Source of the DNA: Actinomycetaceae bacterium MB13-C1-2
GTDB lineage: Bacteria > Actinomycetota > Actinomycetes > Actinomycetales > Actinomycetaceae
Direction: 5' to 3'
Assembly (NCBI GenBank): GCA_035621235.1
Contig: CP141731.1
Location: 1,116,001 to 1,180,000 of the forward strand
Length of the DNA stretch: 64,000 bases
Part shown: one piece after another, positions 52,044 to 60,054 of the stretch
Position numbering within the stretch: the stretch's first letter is position 1
Layout of the letters: each line of letters begins with the position of its first letter
The notes under the pieces: generated by a model
The model's input: the letters and a program-made list of their open reading frames with translations, nothing else
What the model was told of the DNA's origin: nothing
Database searches by the model: none
Made by a program: the position numbers and the translations under genes

Positions 52044-52856
52044 ATGGACAGGTACTTGCTTCGGCATAAGCCGTCGTTCACAAAGTGGGCATCCGGTGAT
52101 CATTTGGGACGGCCCTTGTATGAGGCCGCTGGATTGAGCTGGTTGCGAGATGGCGGAGCCGTAACTCCCGCAGTTCTTGAGGTTTCGGAAAGTCGGCTTG
52201 TCACCGAGTACGTGGACGAGTGGCGGCCAACCGCCGAATCGGCAAGACGCCTCGGCAGAATGATTGCCAGGATGCATGCTTCAGGGGCTCCCTGGTATGG
52301 GGCACCTCCCTCCAGATACTCGGGGCCGGCCTGGATTGGTGATGCTGCCCTAAAAGTTCAGCAGACCCTGCCGCAAGAGAGTAAACGCTCGTGGGGCAAC
52401 TTTTATTCCCGACTGAGGATTCGCCCATACCTGAGCGATGTCTTTGATAAGCGTGAGCAGGACGTGATCGAGCAACTGTGTCAGGCACTCGAGTCCGGCG
52501 TGCTGGACCATGACGAGCCCGAGATGGTGAGGCGGAAAGGTGATTGTGTCTCTCGAATTCACGGCGACCTCTGGAGCGGCAATGTGCTGTGGGGGAAGAG
52601 GGGCCCGGTCCTAATTGATCCCGCAGCTCAGGGAGGTCACGCAGAAGAGGATTTATCGGCGCTCAGAACGTTCGGGTGTCCATACTTGGAACAGATCATC
52701 GCAGCGTACCAGGAAGTTTCACCGCTCGCGGATGGTTGGGAGGACAGGGTGTACTTGCACCAGATGCACATCCTGATGGTGCACTGTTACCTCTTCGGTC
52801 GGAGCTACGTTCCCAGAACAGTTGAAGTCGCCAGAAACGCTCTTTCTCTGGTTTAG
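52044..52856 (+). CDS. Fructosamine-3-kinase-like phosphotransferase
   Basis: A 270-residue protein with an aminoglycoside/fructosamine kinase fold. The catalytic loop is RIHGDLWSGNVLW and the metal-binding segment GPVLIDPAAQGGHAEEDL, as in fructosamine-3-kinase, which phosphorylates glycated amines and so deglycates proteins. The N-terminal lysine-containing strands are less typical, and the protein is slightly shorter than the usual 290. ATG 52044 follows GGGAGGTCGA. Confidence 0.82.
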   Translation: MDRYLLRHKPSFTKWASGDHLGRPLYEAAGLSWLRDGGAVTPAVLEVSESRLVTEYVDEWRPTAESARRLGRMIARMHASGAPWYGAPPSRYSGPAWIGDAALKVQQTLPQESKRSWGNFYSRLRIRPYLSDVFDKREQDVIEQLCQALESGVLDHDEPEMVRRKGDCVSRIHGDLWSGNVLWGKRGPVLIDPAAQGGHAEEDLSALRTFGCPYLEQIIAAYQEVSPLADGWEDRVYLHQMHILMVHCYLFGRSYVPRTVEVARNALSLV

Positions 52857-52922
52857 GCGCTTTTCGACTTGGGCTGCAGCGCCCCATAGGGGCGGTTCCG
52901 GCGATTCCTAGGTGGGTCTATC

Positions 52923-52961
52923 GCACCCGGAAAGCGAGGCGGGGCATCGCGATCCGGGTGC
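52923..52961. terminator. Hairpin between the kinase and MmpL genes
   Basis: GCACCCGGA (52923-52931) pairs with TCCGGGTGC (52953-52961) over 9 perfect base pairs. It sits 8 bp from the mmpL stop on the minus strand, between convergent genes, so it can serve both. Confidence 0.65.
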
Positions 52962-52968
52962 TCCACTC

Positions 52969-55548
52969 CTAGTGGTGTAGCCCTACTTTCTTGTACAGCT
53001 TCGCGAGTGGCTTTGGCGCCCACCAGTTCCACTTTCCGAGCACGGTCATCGTCGCTGGAACTAGAAGCATACGGGTCATGGTTGCGTCGACGGCGACCAT
53101 CACGGCAAGGCCAACACCGATCTGCTTGATCGCCAGCATGTCTCCCATTGCGAAGCCTATGAACACCGCGATGACAATGGCTGCCGCCGAGGTGATGATT
53201 CGTCCTGAGCGTTGGAGACCTAGAGCGACGGCGTGATCATTGCTCTCGCCCTCATCCCAGAACTCTTTGATTCTGGCTAATAGGAAGACTTCGTAGTCCA
53301 TCGACAACCCGAAACCAAATGCAATCATGCAGACGACGATGAAGGTTTGTAGGCCCGGCGTTGCCGGAACCCCCAACCAGCCGTTCTCGAAAATCGCGAC
53401 CGTAATGCCGAGTGACGCGATGATCGAGAGACTGTTGATGAGGATGGCCTTGAGCGGAACTATGACTGATCCCGTCATTAAGAACAGCAGAATCATTACC
53501 GCGATCGCTACAAACAACAGGGCCCAGGGAGCATCGCTGAAGACCGCGTCACTGAAGTCAAGTTGGTTTGCCGCCGAACCACCGACCCAGATCTGGGCAT
53601 CGTCGGTCACAAGAGCGCGAATTTCCTTCACCAGGTTCGTGACTTCGACCCCCGATTGATCTTCGGCCGCAATCTGAACGTTGATCAGAGTCATCCCGTC
53701 GTGATCGGGAAGACCCTCGACCGTAACTCCTTCAACGTCGCCCAGAGACTCAATCTTGGCGACGAACGAATCGACCGTCTCCGAGTCTTGCGGGGCGTCG
53801 GCGACTGCCTGGATAGCGGGTGTCGCCAAGTCTGGATAGTCATCCTGAATGGTCTCGTAAACGATCCCAGCATCGGACGTGGCGGGAATGTTATCCGTCA
53901 GGTTGTTTCGCATCTGAAGGTCACGGATCGGGGAAGCCATGGCAACCAGGATTATTAGCACTGCGATCATTACTGACCAGGGACGTTTCTGTACCCATCG
54001 AGCGATCTTTGAGAAGATCCCGTGATCACTCGATGAGTCACCGACAGCACGCATCAACTGACCAAGTCCTGGGACCTTGGTGAGTGGGGACGGCTTGAGG
54101 AGCTTGTCACCAAAGAGCGTCAGTAACGCGGGAATAAGCGTCATGGCTGCCAGCACCGCGAGAAGTGCAATCAGAATGCCACCCCATGCGATTGTCCGAA
54201 GCATGTGGATATTGATGAGGAAAATCCCGCCCAGTGCCACGGCAATGGTTATCGCTGAGAAGAATACTGTTCGTCCAGCACTTGCAACAGTTTTCCGCAC
54301 TGCTGGGACAACGATCTTCTTGCGGTATGACTTCCGGTCCGAAGGAATCAGTTCTGCCGGAGTCGCCTCAAGTAGGGAGTATCCCTCCTCCCTAAATCGG
54401 GAAACCACAAGCAGACCGTAGTCAATCGAAAGGGACAGCCCGATGATCGAAACAACGTTCAAGATGAAGGCATCGATGGTAGTAACCCAGGTAGAAACCC
54501 AAAGAACGCCCATTCCAACCGCGATGGCGCTTACCGCTCCGATCAGTGGTAATCCGGCAGCAATCGCGCCACCAAAGACGATGAGCATAAGCAGAGCAGC
54601 TACCGGAAGACCTAAGGACTCACCCTTAAACAGGTCCGACTGGACTTGATCGTTGACCGCGGCCCCAATAGCTTCAGTGGACATTTCGCGAACCTCAGCA
54701 CCGGGGAACTCCTGGTGCAGAGCCGTGCGGTACTCGTCGAGCGCATCAAGGAAGGCGGTCCGAGCCTCTTTTGATGCCGCTCCTTCTTCAACCTCGTCGT
54801 GGGTCACAATGACAGCGAAACCGTCCTTGTTTTTGGAAATGAGCGCGGCCTCTTGCTTGTCGGCTTCTTTCTTTTGCTCGAGGGCTTCAGGGGTGTTCGC
54901 GGCCTCCTCAGCCGCCGCCTCAACCGCGTCGGTGACCTGCGTGGTCACCTCGGCCTTCGCCTGTTCAAGAGCGGCCTGGGTTTCCGTGTCTACCTGCGCC
55001 AGAGCTTGGTCTGCCTGCGCCTGAGCCATCGCCTGCGCCTCGGGACCCATTGCGGCGGCTGCGTCCACCTGCGCCTGAATCTGGGCTTTGGCCTGGTCAG
55101 CGCCAGCCTTGATCTGAGCTTCGACATCGACCAGCGCCGACGCGATCTGGTTCTCGATCTCTTCCTCGATCTGGACTCTGGCCTCTTCTTCGGCCTCCAC
55201 TCTCAGTTGAGCGATCGAAAAGGCGTCGACAACGGAATCGACGTCCTCGGTCTCCAGAAGCTTTCGGTTGTTGTTGGCAAACTCCTTGGTCACCGCAGCT
55301 TCTGTGTCGACTCCTGAGACGATGAGCATGCTCGTTGGGCCGGAACTAGAGCTCTCACTCGTGTACTCCGTCACCTGGTCCGATTCGCTACCAGGAATGC
55401 TGTACTCGCTGGTTTCCATTCGCTGGAACAGACCACCGTGGCCGAAACCCAACAGCGCGGCCGAGGCTGCGACCGCGATTATTACCAACCAGGAAATGAT
55501 GACGCCCCAGGCGCCTCGAGTGGTTACCTTACCCAAAAAACGGAACAT
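52969..55548 (-). CDS. MmpL/RND-family membrane transporter
   Basis: An 859-residue polytopic protein with the two-fold RND layout: a first helix, an external domain, five helices, then the same again. Conserved MmpL motifs are SIDYGLLVVSRFREE in the first half and SMDYEVFLLARIKEF in the second, the Asp-Tyr pairs used for proton transfer. The first external domain contains a segment of about 110 residues rich in Ala, Gln and Glu, likely a coiled coil (AQIKAGADQAKAQIQAQVDA). It probably exports a lipid or a large compound. It follows the carbonic anhydrase gene after 5 bp. Confidence 0.9.
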   Translation of the reverse strand: MFRFLGKVTTRGAWGVIISWLVIIAVAASAALLGFGHGGLFQRMETSEYSIPGSESDQVTEYTSESSSSGPTSMLIVSGVDTEAAVTKEFANNNRKLLETEDVDSVVDAFSIAQLRVEAEEEARVQIEEEIENQIASALVDVEAQIKAGADQAKAQIQAQVDAAAAMGPEAQAMAQAQADQALAQVDTETQAALEQAKAEVTTQVTDAVEAAAEEAANTPEALEQKKEADKQEAALISKNKDGFAVIVTHDEVEEGAASKEARTAFLDALDEYRTALHQEFPGAEVREMSTEAIGAAVNDQVQSDLFKGESLGLPVAALLMLIVFGGAIAAGLPLIGAVSAIAVGMGVLWVSTWVTTIDAFILNVVSIIGLSLSIDYGLLVVSRFREEGYSLLEATPAELIPSDRKSYRKKIVVPAVRKTVASAGRTVFFSAITIAVALGGIFLINIHMLRTIAWGGILIALLAVLAAMTLIPALLTLFGDKLLKPSPLTKVPGLGQLMRAVGDSSSDHGIFSKIARWVQKRPWSVMIAVLIILVAMASPIRDLQMRNNLTDNIPATSDAGIVYETIQDDYPDLATPAIQAVADAPQDSETVDSFVAKIESLGDVEGVTVEGLPDHDGMTLINVQIAAEDQSGVEVTNLVKEIRALVTDDAQIWVGGSAANQLDFSDAVFSDAPWALLFVAIAVMILLFLMTGSVIVPLKAILINSLSIIASLGITVAIFENGWLGVPATPGLQTFIVVCMIAFGFGLSMDYEVFLLARIKEFWDEGESNDHAVALGLQRSGRIITSAAAIVIAVFIGFAMGDMLAIKQIGVGLAVMVAVDATMTRMLLVPATMTVLGKWNWWAPKPLAKLYKKVGLHH

Positions 55549-55553
55549 TAGTT

Positions 55554-56066
55554 CTACTGATTCCTATATCTGGCGGCGAGTTCCTGGTAGCGGAAGGCGT
55601 TCTCATGAACGCGCTGTGCTACCTCAGGGGTTAGTTCACCGCGGTCCTTTGCCGGTACTCCGGCGACGATATGTCCCGGTTCTACTGAGCGCCCTTCGAG
55701 AACCAAAGCTCCGGCCGCGACCATCGCACCGCTCCCAATACGGGAACCGTTTAGCAGTCGTGCCCCCATGCCAATTAGGCATCCGTCTTCAACGGTTGCG
55801 CCGTGGATGAGGGCAAGATGCCCGACTCCGACGTTCTTACCGATGACGGTTGGAATACCCGTGTCAGTGTGGACAACTACGTTGTCCTGAAGGTTACTTC
55901 CTGCTCCCAACTCAATGCGATCCATATCGCCGCGAAGTACCGCGCCGAACCAGATCGACGCGCCCGGACCGACTCGAACGTCGCCGATCAGAGTCGCATT
56001 GGGGGCAAGCCAAGCAGTGGGATCAACCTGCGGAGTTTTGCCCTCGAACGGGATCAGTAGTGCCAT
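55554..56066 (-). CDS. Gamma-class carbonic anhydrase-like hexapeptide-repeat protein
   Basis: A 170-residue left-handed beta-helix protein (YrdA/PaaY type). Hexapeptide repeats run from NATLIGDVRVGPGASIWFGA to IGSGAMVAAGALVLEG. The metal-binding positions appear as VVHTDTG (His), VGVGHLALIHGA (two His). It may hydrate CO2 or act as an acyltransferase-like protein. The start ATG has TAGGTT on the minus strand (56073-56078) 6 nt upstream, so the mRNA is probably leaderless. It leads an operon with mmpL. Confidence 0.85.
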   Translation of the reverse strand: MALLIPFEGKTPQVDPTAWLAPNATLIGDVRVGPGASIWFGAVLRGDMDRIELGAGSNLQDNVVVHTDTGIPTVIGKNVGVGHLALIHGATVEDGCLIGMGARLLNGSRIGSGAMVAAGALVLEGRSVEPGHIVAGVPAKDRGELTPEVAQRVHENAFRYQELAARYRNQ

Positions 56067-56116
56067 TACTTAAACCTATACGACCGGTAGATTTCGGGCA
56101 CCGATAGGATTGTGAA
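56067..56116. promoter_or_regulatory. Divergent leaderless promoter pair (carbonic anhydrase / trhO)
   Basis: Within 50 bp two -10-like hexamers face away from each other: TAGGTT on the minus strand (56073-56078) and TAGGAT on the plus strand (56105-56110). Each is exactly 6 nt from the ATG of its gene and there is no room for a leader. Confidence 0.5.
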
Positions 56117-57064
56117 ATGGCCGAACCAAAGATACTTCTCTACTACGTCTTAGCACCTGTGGCGGACCCGGACGCAGTGATGCTCTGGCAGCGTGAACTA
56201 TGCGAAAAACTAGGTCTGCGGGGACGAATCATCATCTCACCACACGGCATAAATGGCACGGTTGGTGGAGAACTGGATGCCTGTAAGCAGTACATCAAGC
56301 GAACCAAAGAGTATGCGCCGTTTCGCGGGATCACGGATACGGTGAAGTGGTCCGAGGGCACGGGTTTTGACGCAGATCAACCCGAGTGGAATCGTGGTCG
56401 TGATCGGCGTGCTCCGTGGAAGAGGATTAGCGATTTTCCTCGTCTGTCAGTGAAAGTCCGCCCCGAACTGGTCGCGTTTGGAACGCCGGACGAGGTGAAG
56501 GTTGGCCCGGGCGGAGTCATTGGTGGTGGTGAGCATCTAACGCCTGCCCAGGTAAACGAACTGGTCGAACAGAGAGGGGACGAGGTCGTCTTCTTCGATG
56601 GGAGAAATGAATGGGAAGCTCGCATCGGCAGGTTCAATGACGCCGTCGTTCCCGACGTTGAGACCACCCACGGGTTTATCGAACAGATCGAAAGCGGGGC
56701 CTTTGACGACCTGAAGGACAAACCAATCGTCACCTACTGCACCGGTGGAATCAGATGCGAGATTCTTTCAGCCCTTATGAAGAATCGTGGATTTTCCGAG
56801 GTTTACCAGATCGACGGCGGTATCGTCCGATACGGAGAAACCTTTGGAGACCAGGGGCTATGGCAGGGATCGCTCGCTGTCTTTGATGGGCGCGAAACAA
56901 TCGATTTCTCGCCCGAGACCAAAGTGATCGGCGAGTGCGACGTTTGTGGTGCACCAGCAAGAGATCTGGGGAACTGCGCAGATCCCTTGTGCAAAGCCCG
57001 TATGGTCGTTTGCGAGGATCACGCTGCAGTAGAGAACCTGTGCGTGGAGCACATGTTGGCCTGA
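56117..57064 (+). CDS. trhO: tRNA uridine-34 hydroxylase (rhodanese-family)
   Basis: A 315-residue protein of the TrhO/YceA type, which makes 5-hydroxyuridine at the tRNA wobble base. The N-terminal ferredoxin-like domain ([13 protein letters not shown]) is followed by the rhodanese domain with active-site loop [10 protein letters not shown]. The C-terminal cysteine-rich part ([28 protein letters not shown]) is also typical. The 5' end is leaderless-like. Confidence 0.93.
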   Translation: MAEPKILLYYVLAPVADPDAVMLWQRELCEKLGLRGRIIISPHGINGTVGGELDACKQYIKRTKEYAPFRGITDTVKWSEGTGFDADQPEWNRGRDRRAPWKRISDFPRLSVKVRPELVAFGTPDEVKVGPGGVIGGGEHLTPAQVNELVEQRGDEVVFFDGRNEWEARIGRFNDAVVPDVETTHGFIEQIESGAFDDLKDKPIVTYCTGGIRCEILSALMKNRGFSEVYQIDGGIVRYGETFGDQGLWQGSLAVFDGRETIDFSPETKVIGECDVCGAPARDLGNCADPLCKARMVVCEDHAAVENLCVEHMLA

Positions 57065-57090
57065 GTTCTCGTCTCTTGTACTCCAGGCTT

Positions 57091-57171
57091 CCTCCCTCAG
57101 GGTTTGCCAATCAGATAGGGGGCCAACACGCCGAAAAGACGGCGCGAAAAGGCCCCTATCTGATTGGCAAA
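57091..57171. repeat. Palindromic repeat, copy P2, cut by an IS element
   Basis: The arms TTTGCCAATCAGATAGGGG (57103-57121) and CCCCTATCTGATTGGCAAA (57153-57171) are perfect. The palindrome originally extended further: CCTCCCTCAGGG precedes the left arm (57091-57102), and CCCTGAGGGAGG continues the right arm directly after the inserted IS element (58614-58625). Each arm was therefore about 31 bp. The inner stem is CGCCG with CGGCG. Confidence 0.85.
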
Positions 57172-57231
57172 TGAACTGGTCCCCGGAAGTTGGACTGAGA
57201 AATCAGATACCGACTTTCGGGGAGCTTTTCT

Positions 57232-57720
57232 ATGCGAACACGTTCACTTCTTTCACCCAACCAACGAGAACTCGCGGTTGACTATTTCGAGCAGGGGTAC
57301 GGCGCGGGCGCGACCGCAAACCGTCTGCGAGTGCCCATGGATCGGGTGCGCATGTTGTATGAGCGTTGGCGAATCCATGGCAGATTGTGTCTTGTGGAGA
57401 AACCAACAAAAACTGCGTACTCGTATGACCGTAAGAAGGAGATCGTTGATCGGTTTCTGGCTGGAGAGTCTAAGCGTGCCCTGGCCGAGGAATTTCAGCT
57501 CAGTTCGCCGAACTTAGTCAAGAACTGGGTGCACAAGTATCGAGTTGAGGGGGAAGACGGACTGCGGCCTAAGCCCAAGGGCAGGCCGAAGGGAGATCCT
57601 GATGTTCCCCAGCGGCCAGTTTCTGAGCTGGAACGCGTGCAACGGGAGAACGTGCGGTTGCGGGCGGAGAACGCGTACCTGAAAAAATTGCGGGACTTGA
57701 GGGATCAGGGGCTGCACTAA
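57232..57720 (+). CDS. IS150-type transposase OrfA
   Basis: A 162-residue protein with two helix-turn-helix segments (YGAGATANRLRVPMDRVRML and KRALAEEFQLSSPNLVKNWV) and a C-terminal leucine-zipper-like helix (ERVQRENVRLRAENAYLKKL). A run of six A at 57682-57687 is positioned for a -1 ribosomal frameshift. The shifted frame is open through to OrfB, giving the OrfAB fusion that acts as transposase in IS150. Confidence 0.9.
   Translation: MRTRSLLSPNQRELAVDYFEQGYGAGATANRLRVPMDRVRMLYERWRIHGRLCLVEKPTKTAYSYDRKKEIVDRFLAGESKRALAEEFQLSSPNLVKNWVHKYRVEGEDGLRPKPKGRPKGDPDVPQRPVSELERVQRENVRLRAENAYLKKLRDLRDQGLH
57682..57688 (+). promoter_or_regulatory. Candidate programmed -1 frameshift site
   Basis: The sequence CTG AAA AAA TTG in OrfA provides an A6 slippery run. 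After a -1 shift the frame continues without a stop through KIAGLEGSGAALKTRAV into OrfB. A-runs of this kind are the known frameshift sites of IS3/IS150 elements. Confidence 0.6.
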
Positions 57721-57761
57721 AAACACGTGCTGTAGCCACTCTCAAGGACGACTACGATCTG

Positions 57762-58571
57762 TTGGTACTGCTCGATGTCGCAGGGCTTGCCAGGTCAACG
57801 TTCTATTACCACCTGGCCAGACTCGACGGCGCAGACCCGCACGCGGAATTGAAAGCAGCGGTCGAAGAGATCTTCGAGCACAACAAGTCCCGGTACGGTC
57901 ACCGCCGCATCCACATCGAGCTGCGTAAGCAAGGGTGGCAGGTCGCGAAGAAAACCGTGTTGAAAACGATGCAGGTCCTGGGGTTGAAACCCAAAACGCG
58001 TAGCCGTAAACGCTTCTCCAGCTACAAGGGCAACGTCGGCAAGATCGCCCCGAACCTACTTAACCGCCAGTTCTTTGCGGATCGCCCGAATGAAAAATGG
58101 GTGACGGACGTGACTGAGTTCAAAGTAAGGGAAGCCAAGCTGTATCTGTCACCGGTCCTGGATCTGTGCGACCGCTCTATCGTTGCGTTCGCCACGAGCC
58201 AGCACCCAACAGTGGAGTTCGCGGTGTCCTCACTGAGGGACGCGCTCGAACAGCTCCCAGAGCACGCATCGCTCCTGGTCCACAGTGACCAAGGATTCCA
58301 TTACCAGCACGCGCACTGGCAACAATGCCTAGCAATGGCAGGCGCTGCGCAGTCGATGTCCAGGAAGGGCAACTGCCTGGACAACGCAGTAATGGAGAAC
58401 TTCTTCGGCCACCTGAAGGAAGAGATGTTCCACCATGACTCCTTCGACAGCATCGAAGACCTCGAAGCCGAGATCCACGCATACATCGCCTGGTACAACA
58501 CCGAGCGCGTCTCACTCACACTTGAGGGCATGAGCCCGATGGAATACCGTGCTCATGCCCTCGCCGCATGA
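57762..58571 (+). CDS. IS150-type transposase OrfB
   Basis: A 269-residue integrase-like protein. The N-terminal LARSTFYYHLARL and SRYGHRRIHIELRKQGW precede the rve core. The DDE residues are in WVTDVTEFKV, VHSDQGFHYQHA and CLDNAVMENFFGHLKEEMF. The coordinates start at an in-frame TTG, but the real product is probably the OrfAB fusion made by frameshifting, since the same frame is open back to 57688. Confidence 0.9.
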   Translation: MVLLDVAGLARSTFYYHLARLDGADPHAELKAAVEEIFEHNKSRYGHRRIHIELRKQGWQVAKKTVLKTMQVLGLKPKTRSRKRFSSYKGNVGKIAPNLLNRQFFADRPNEKWVTDVTEFKVREAKLYLSPVLDLCDRSIVAFATSQHPTVEFAVSSLRDALEQLPEHASLLVHSDQGFHYQHAHWQQCLAMAGAAQSMSRKGNCLDNAVMENFFGHLKEEMFHHDSFDSIEDLEAEIHAYIAWYNTERVSLTLEGMSPMEYRAHALAA

Positions 58572-58631
58572 TGCTTTAATTAAGCCGTCCAACTTCCGGG
58601 GACCAGTTCAAAACCCTGAGGGAGGGGAGTC

Positions 58632-59813
58632 TTAGACGGGTTTTGGTTGGTTCCCATTCTTAGGGCCCCCAGCGAGCGCCGCTGCGATCGCGGTAGTAAG
58701 AGGGATCGTCAGGACCAATCCGATCGAGGCCACCCCGATGGACACCAGTTCGCTTGCCACATCGCTGAACGACACCCACTCAAGTGCCCCGTAGTCCATA
58801 GAACCAACCAGGAGAAGGAGCGCGAGTGCGCCACCGACGTACGCAAATGCGATGGTGTAGACCGTTGAGGCGATGTGGTCCCGGCCGATTCGCATCGCTC
58901 TGGTGAAGATGCTCATCCGCGAATCACTCGGGGCCGCTTCACGTAGTTCCCAGACTGCAGAGGCCTGTGTGATCGTCACGTCGTTAAGTACGCCGACGCC
59001 GCTGAGGACCATGCCGCAGAGCAGAACTCCACGCAGATCAATCCCGGGAGTCGTCGCGGCGAGTACTCCCATTTCCTCATCGAACTCGGGTGTCAAAATG
59101 GCCGAGGGAATAGCCCATGAGGCAAGCACAATCACCACTGCTACGCCCGCAAATGTTCCAAGTAGGGCGGTCGTCGACTTAACAGATATTCCGTGAGCCA
59201 TGTACACGACCACGAATAGAATGAGGCTGGCCGTCACCAGTGCAACCGCTAGAGCAGGGCGTCCCGCCAACAGTGCGGGCAAAGTGAAGAACCAGACCAC
59301 CGCGAGGCCGGCGATCAGACCGACCAGGGCTGCCACGCCTTTGAACCCCGCCACCGCCACGACGCAGACCGCAAAGATGGCACCAAGGATCAACAGGGTG
59401 TTGGTCCGGTGGAAGTCCATGAAGATGTAGGCCGGTTGGCCGAGGTTGATTGCCTCCTGCGTCTGCGACATCAGGGTGACGCGGTGGCCGACTATCTCCG
59501 GCCGCGCAATTGAGGGGTTCAATTGAACGTCAGCAACCTCCCCGGTCCCGTCAATCTTTACCGTCGCCGTGGCGGCAATGCTTACGTCGTCGGGGTCTCC
59601 GGACTCATAGCTAAGGATCACTGCGTTGACGGTTTCCGTCCCCGGATGAGTGACGGGACGTTTCTCGGGCAGATCAGAGGCGCTGGGCCACAGCACGACA
59701 GTTGCGACGACGGTCGCCACAAACAACAAGGTCAGCGTGATCGCGAGTCCGACCACAACCCAGTGAGAGGCGGGAGCTTTCCCGCCATGACCGTGGCTAT
59801 GTGAGTGAGACAC
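58632..59813 (-). CDS. YibE/F-family membrane protein
   Basis: A 393-residue membrane protein with a His-rich start (MSHSHSHGHGG), a first helix at about 20-42, an external domain and then about seven helices. The YibE/F motifs are FKGVAALVGLIAGLAVVWFF and VLNDVTITQASAVWELR. The function is unknown; transport has been suggested. The GTG start has TAGACT (59820-59825) 6 nt upstream, a clear leaderless layout. It ends 21 bp from the IS element. Confidence 0.85.
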   Translation of the reverse strand: MSHSHSHGHGGKAPASHWVVVGLAITLTLLFVATVVATVVLWPSASDLPEKRPVTHPGTETVNAVILSYESGDPDDVSIAATATVKIDGTGEVADVQLNPSIARPEIVGHRVTLMSQTQEAINLGQPAYIFMDFHRTNTLLILGAIFAVCVVAVAGFKGVAALVGLIAGLAVVWFFTLPALLAGRPALAVALVTASLILFVVVYMAHGISVKSTTALLGTFAGVAVVIVLASWAIPSAILTPEFDEEMGVLAATTPGIDLRGVLLCGMVLSGVGVLNDVTITQASAVWELREAAPSDSRMSIFTRAMRIGRDHIASTVYTIAFAYVGGALALLLLVGSMDYGALEWVSFSDVASELVSIGVASIGLVLTIPLTTAIAAALAGGPKNGNQPKPV

Positions 59814-59849
59814 AAGGGGAGTCTATCGTCACCGTCAACTCGTGACTTG

Positions 59850-59910
59850 CCAATCAGATCGGGATGCGACACGCCGCCAAAACCTGCGAAATAGGCCCCG
59901 ATCTGATTGG
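59850..59910. repeat. Palindromic repeat, copy P4
   Basis: CCAATCAGATCGGG (59850-59863) and CCCGATCTGATTGG (59897-59910) are perfect arms. Compared with P1, A was replaced by C in one arm and T by G in the other, keeping the pairing. The outer bases (TTG before, GGTACC after) no longer pair. It is between glgP and yibE. Confidence 0.78.
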
Positions 59911-59965
59911 GGTACCGAGGAGCCAAGCAGGGTCCAGATTCTAGCCCCGCCAGTTGGTTCGTGAC

Positions 59966-60034
59966 TTGCCAATCAGATAGGGGTGTTGCTCGGCCGAGTT
60001 TGCCGCGTGTCGCCTTCCCGATGTGATTGGCAAA
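59966..60034. repeat. Palindromic repeat, copy P5
   Basis: The left arm TTGCCAATCAGATAGGGG pairs imperfectly with CCCGATGTGATTGGCAA (60017-60033). The inner stem contains CGGCCG. It is a second copy in tandem with P4, directly downstream of glgP (20 bp from its stop), and the most diverged of the five. Confidence 0.75.
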
Positions 60035-60054
60035 TGGGAGAGGTTAGGAAGGTG

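Larger units (their letters stand above)
57172..58610 (+). mobile_element. IS3-family (IS150-type) insertion sequence
   Basis: The 1439-bp element has perfect 24-bp terminal inverted repeats beginning TGAACTGGTCCCCGGAAG. It is flanked by AAA on both sides (57169-57171 and 58611-58613), a 3-bp target duplication. It is inserted in the right arm of palindrome P2, downstream of trhO. Both open reading frames look complete, so it may be active. Confidence 0.93.
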
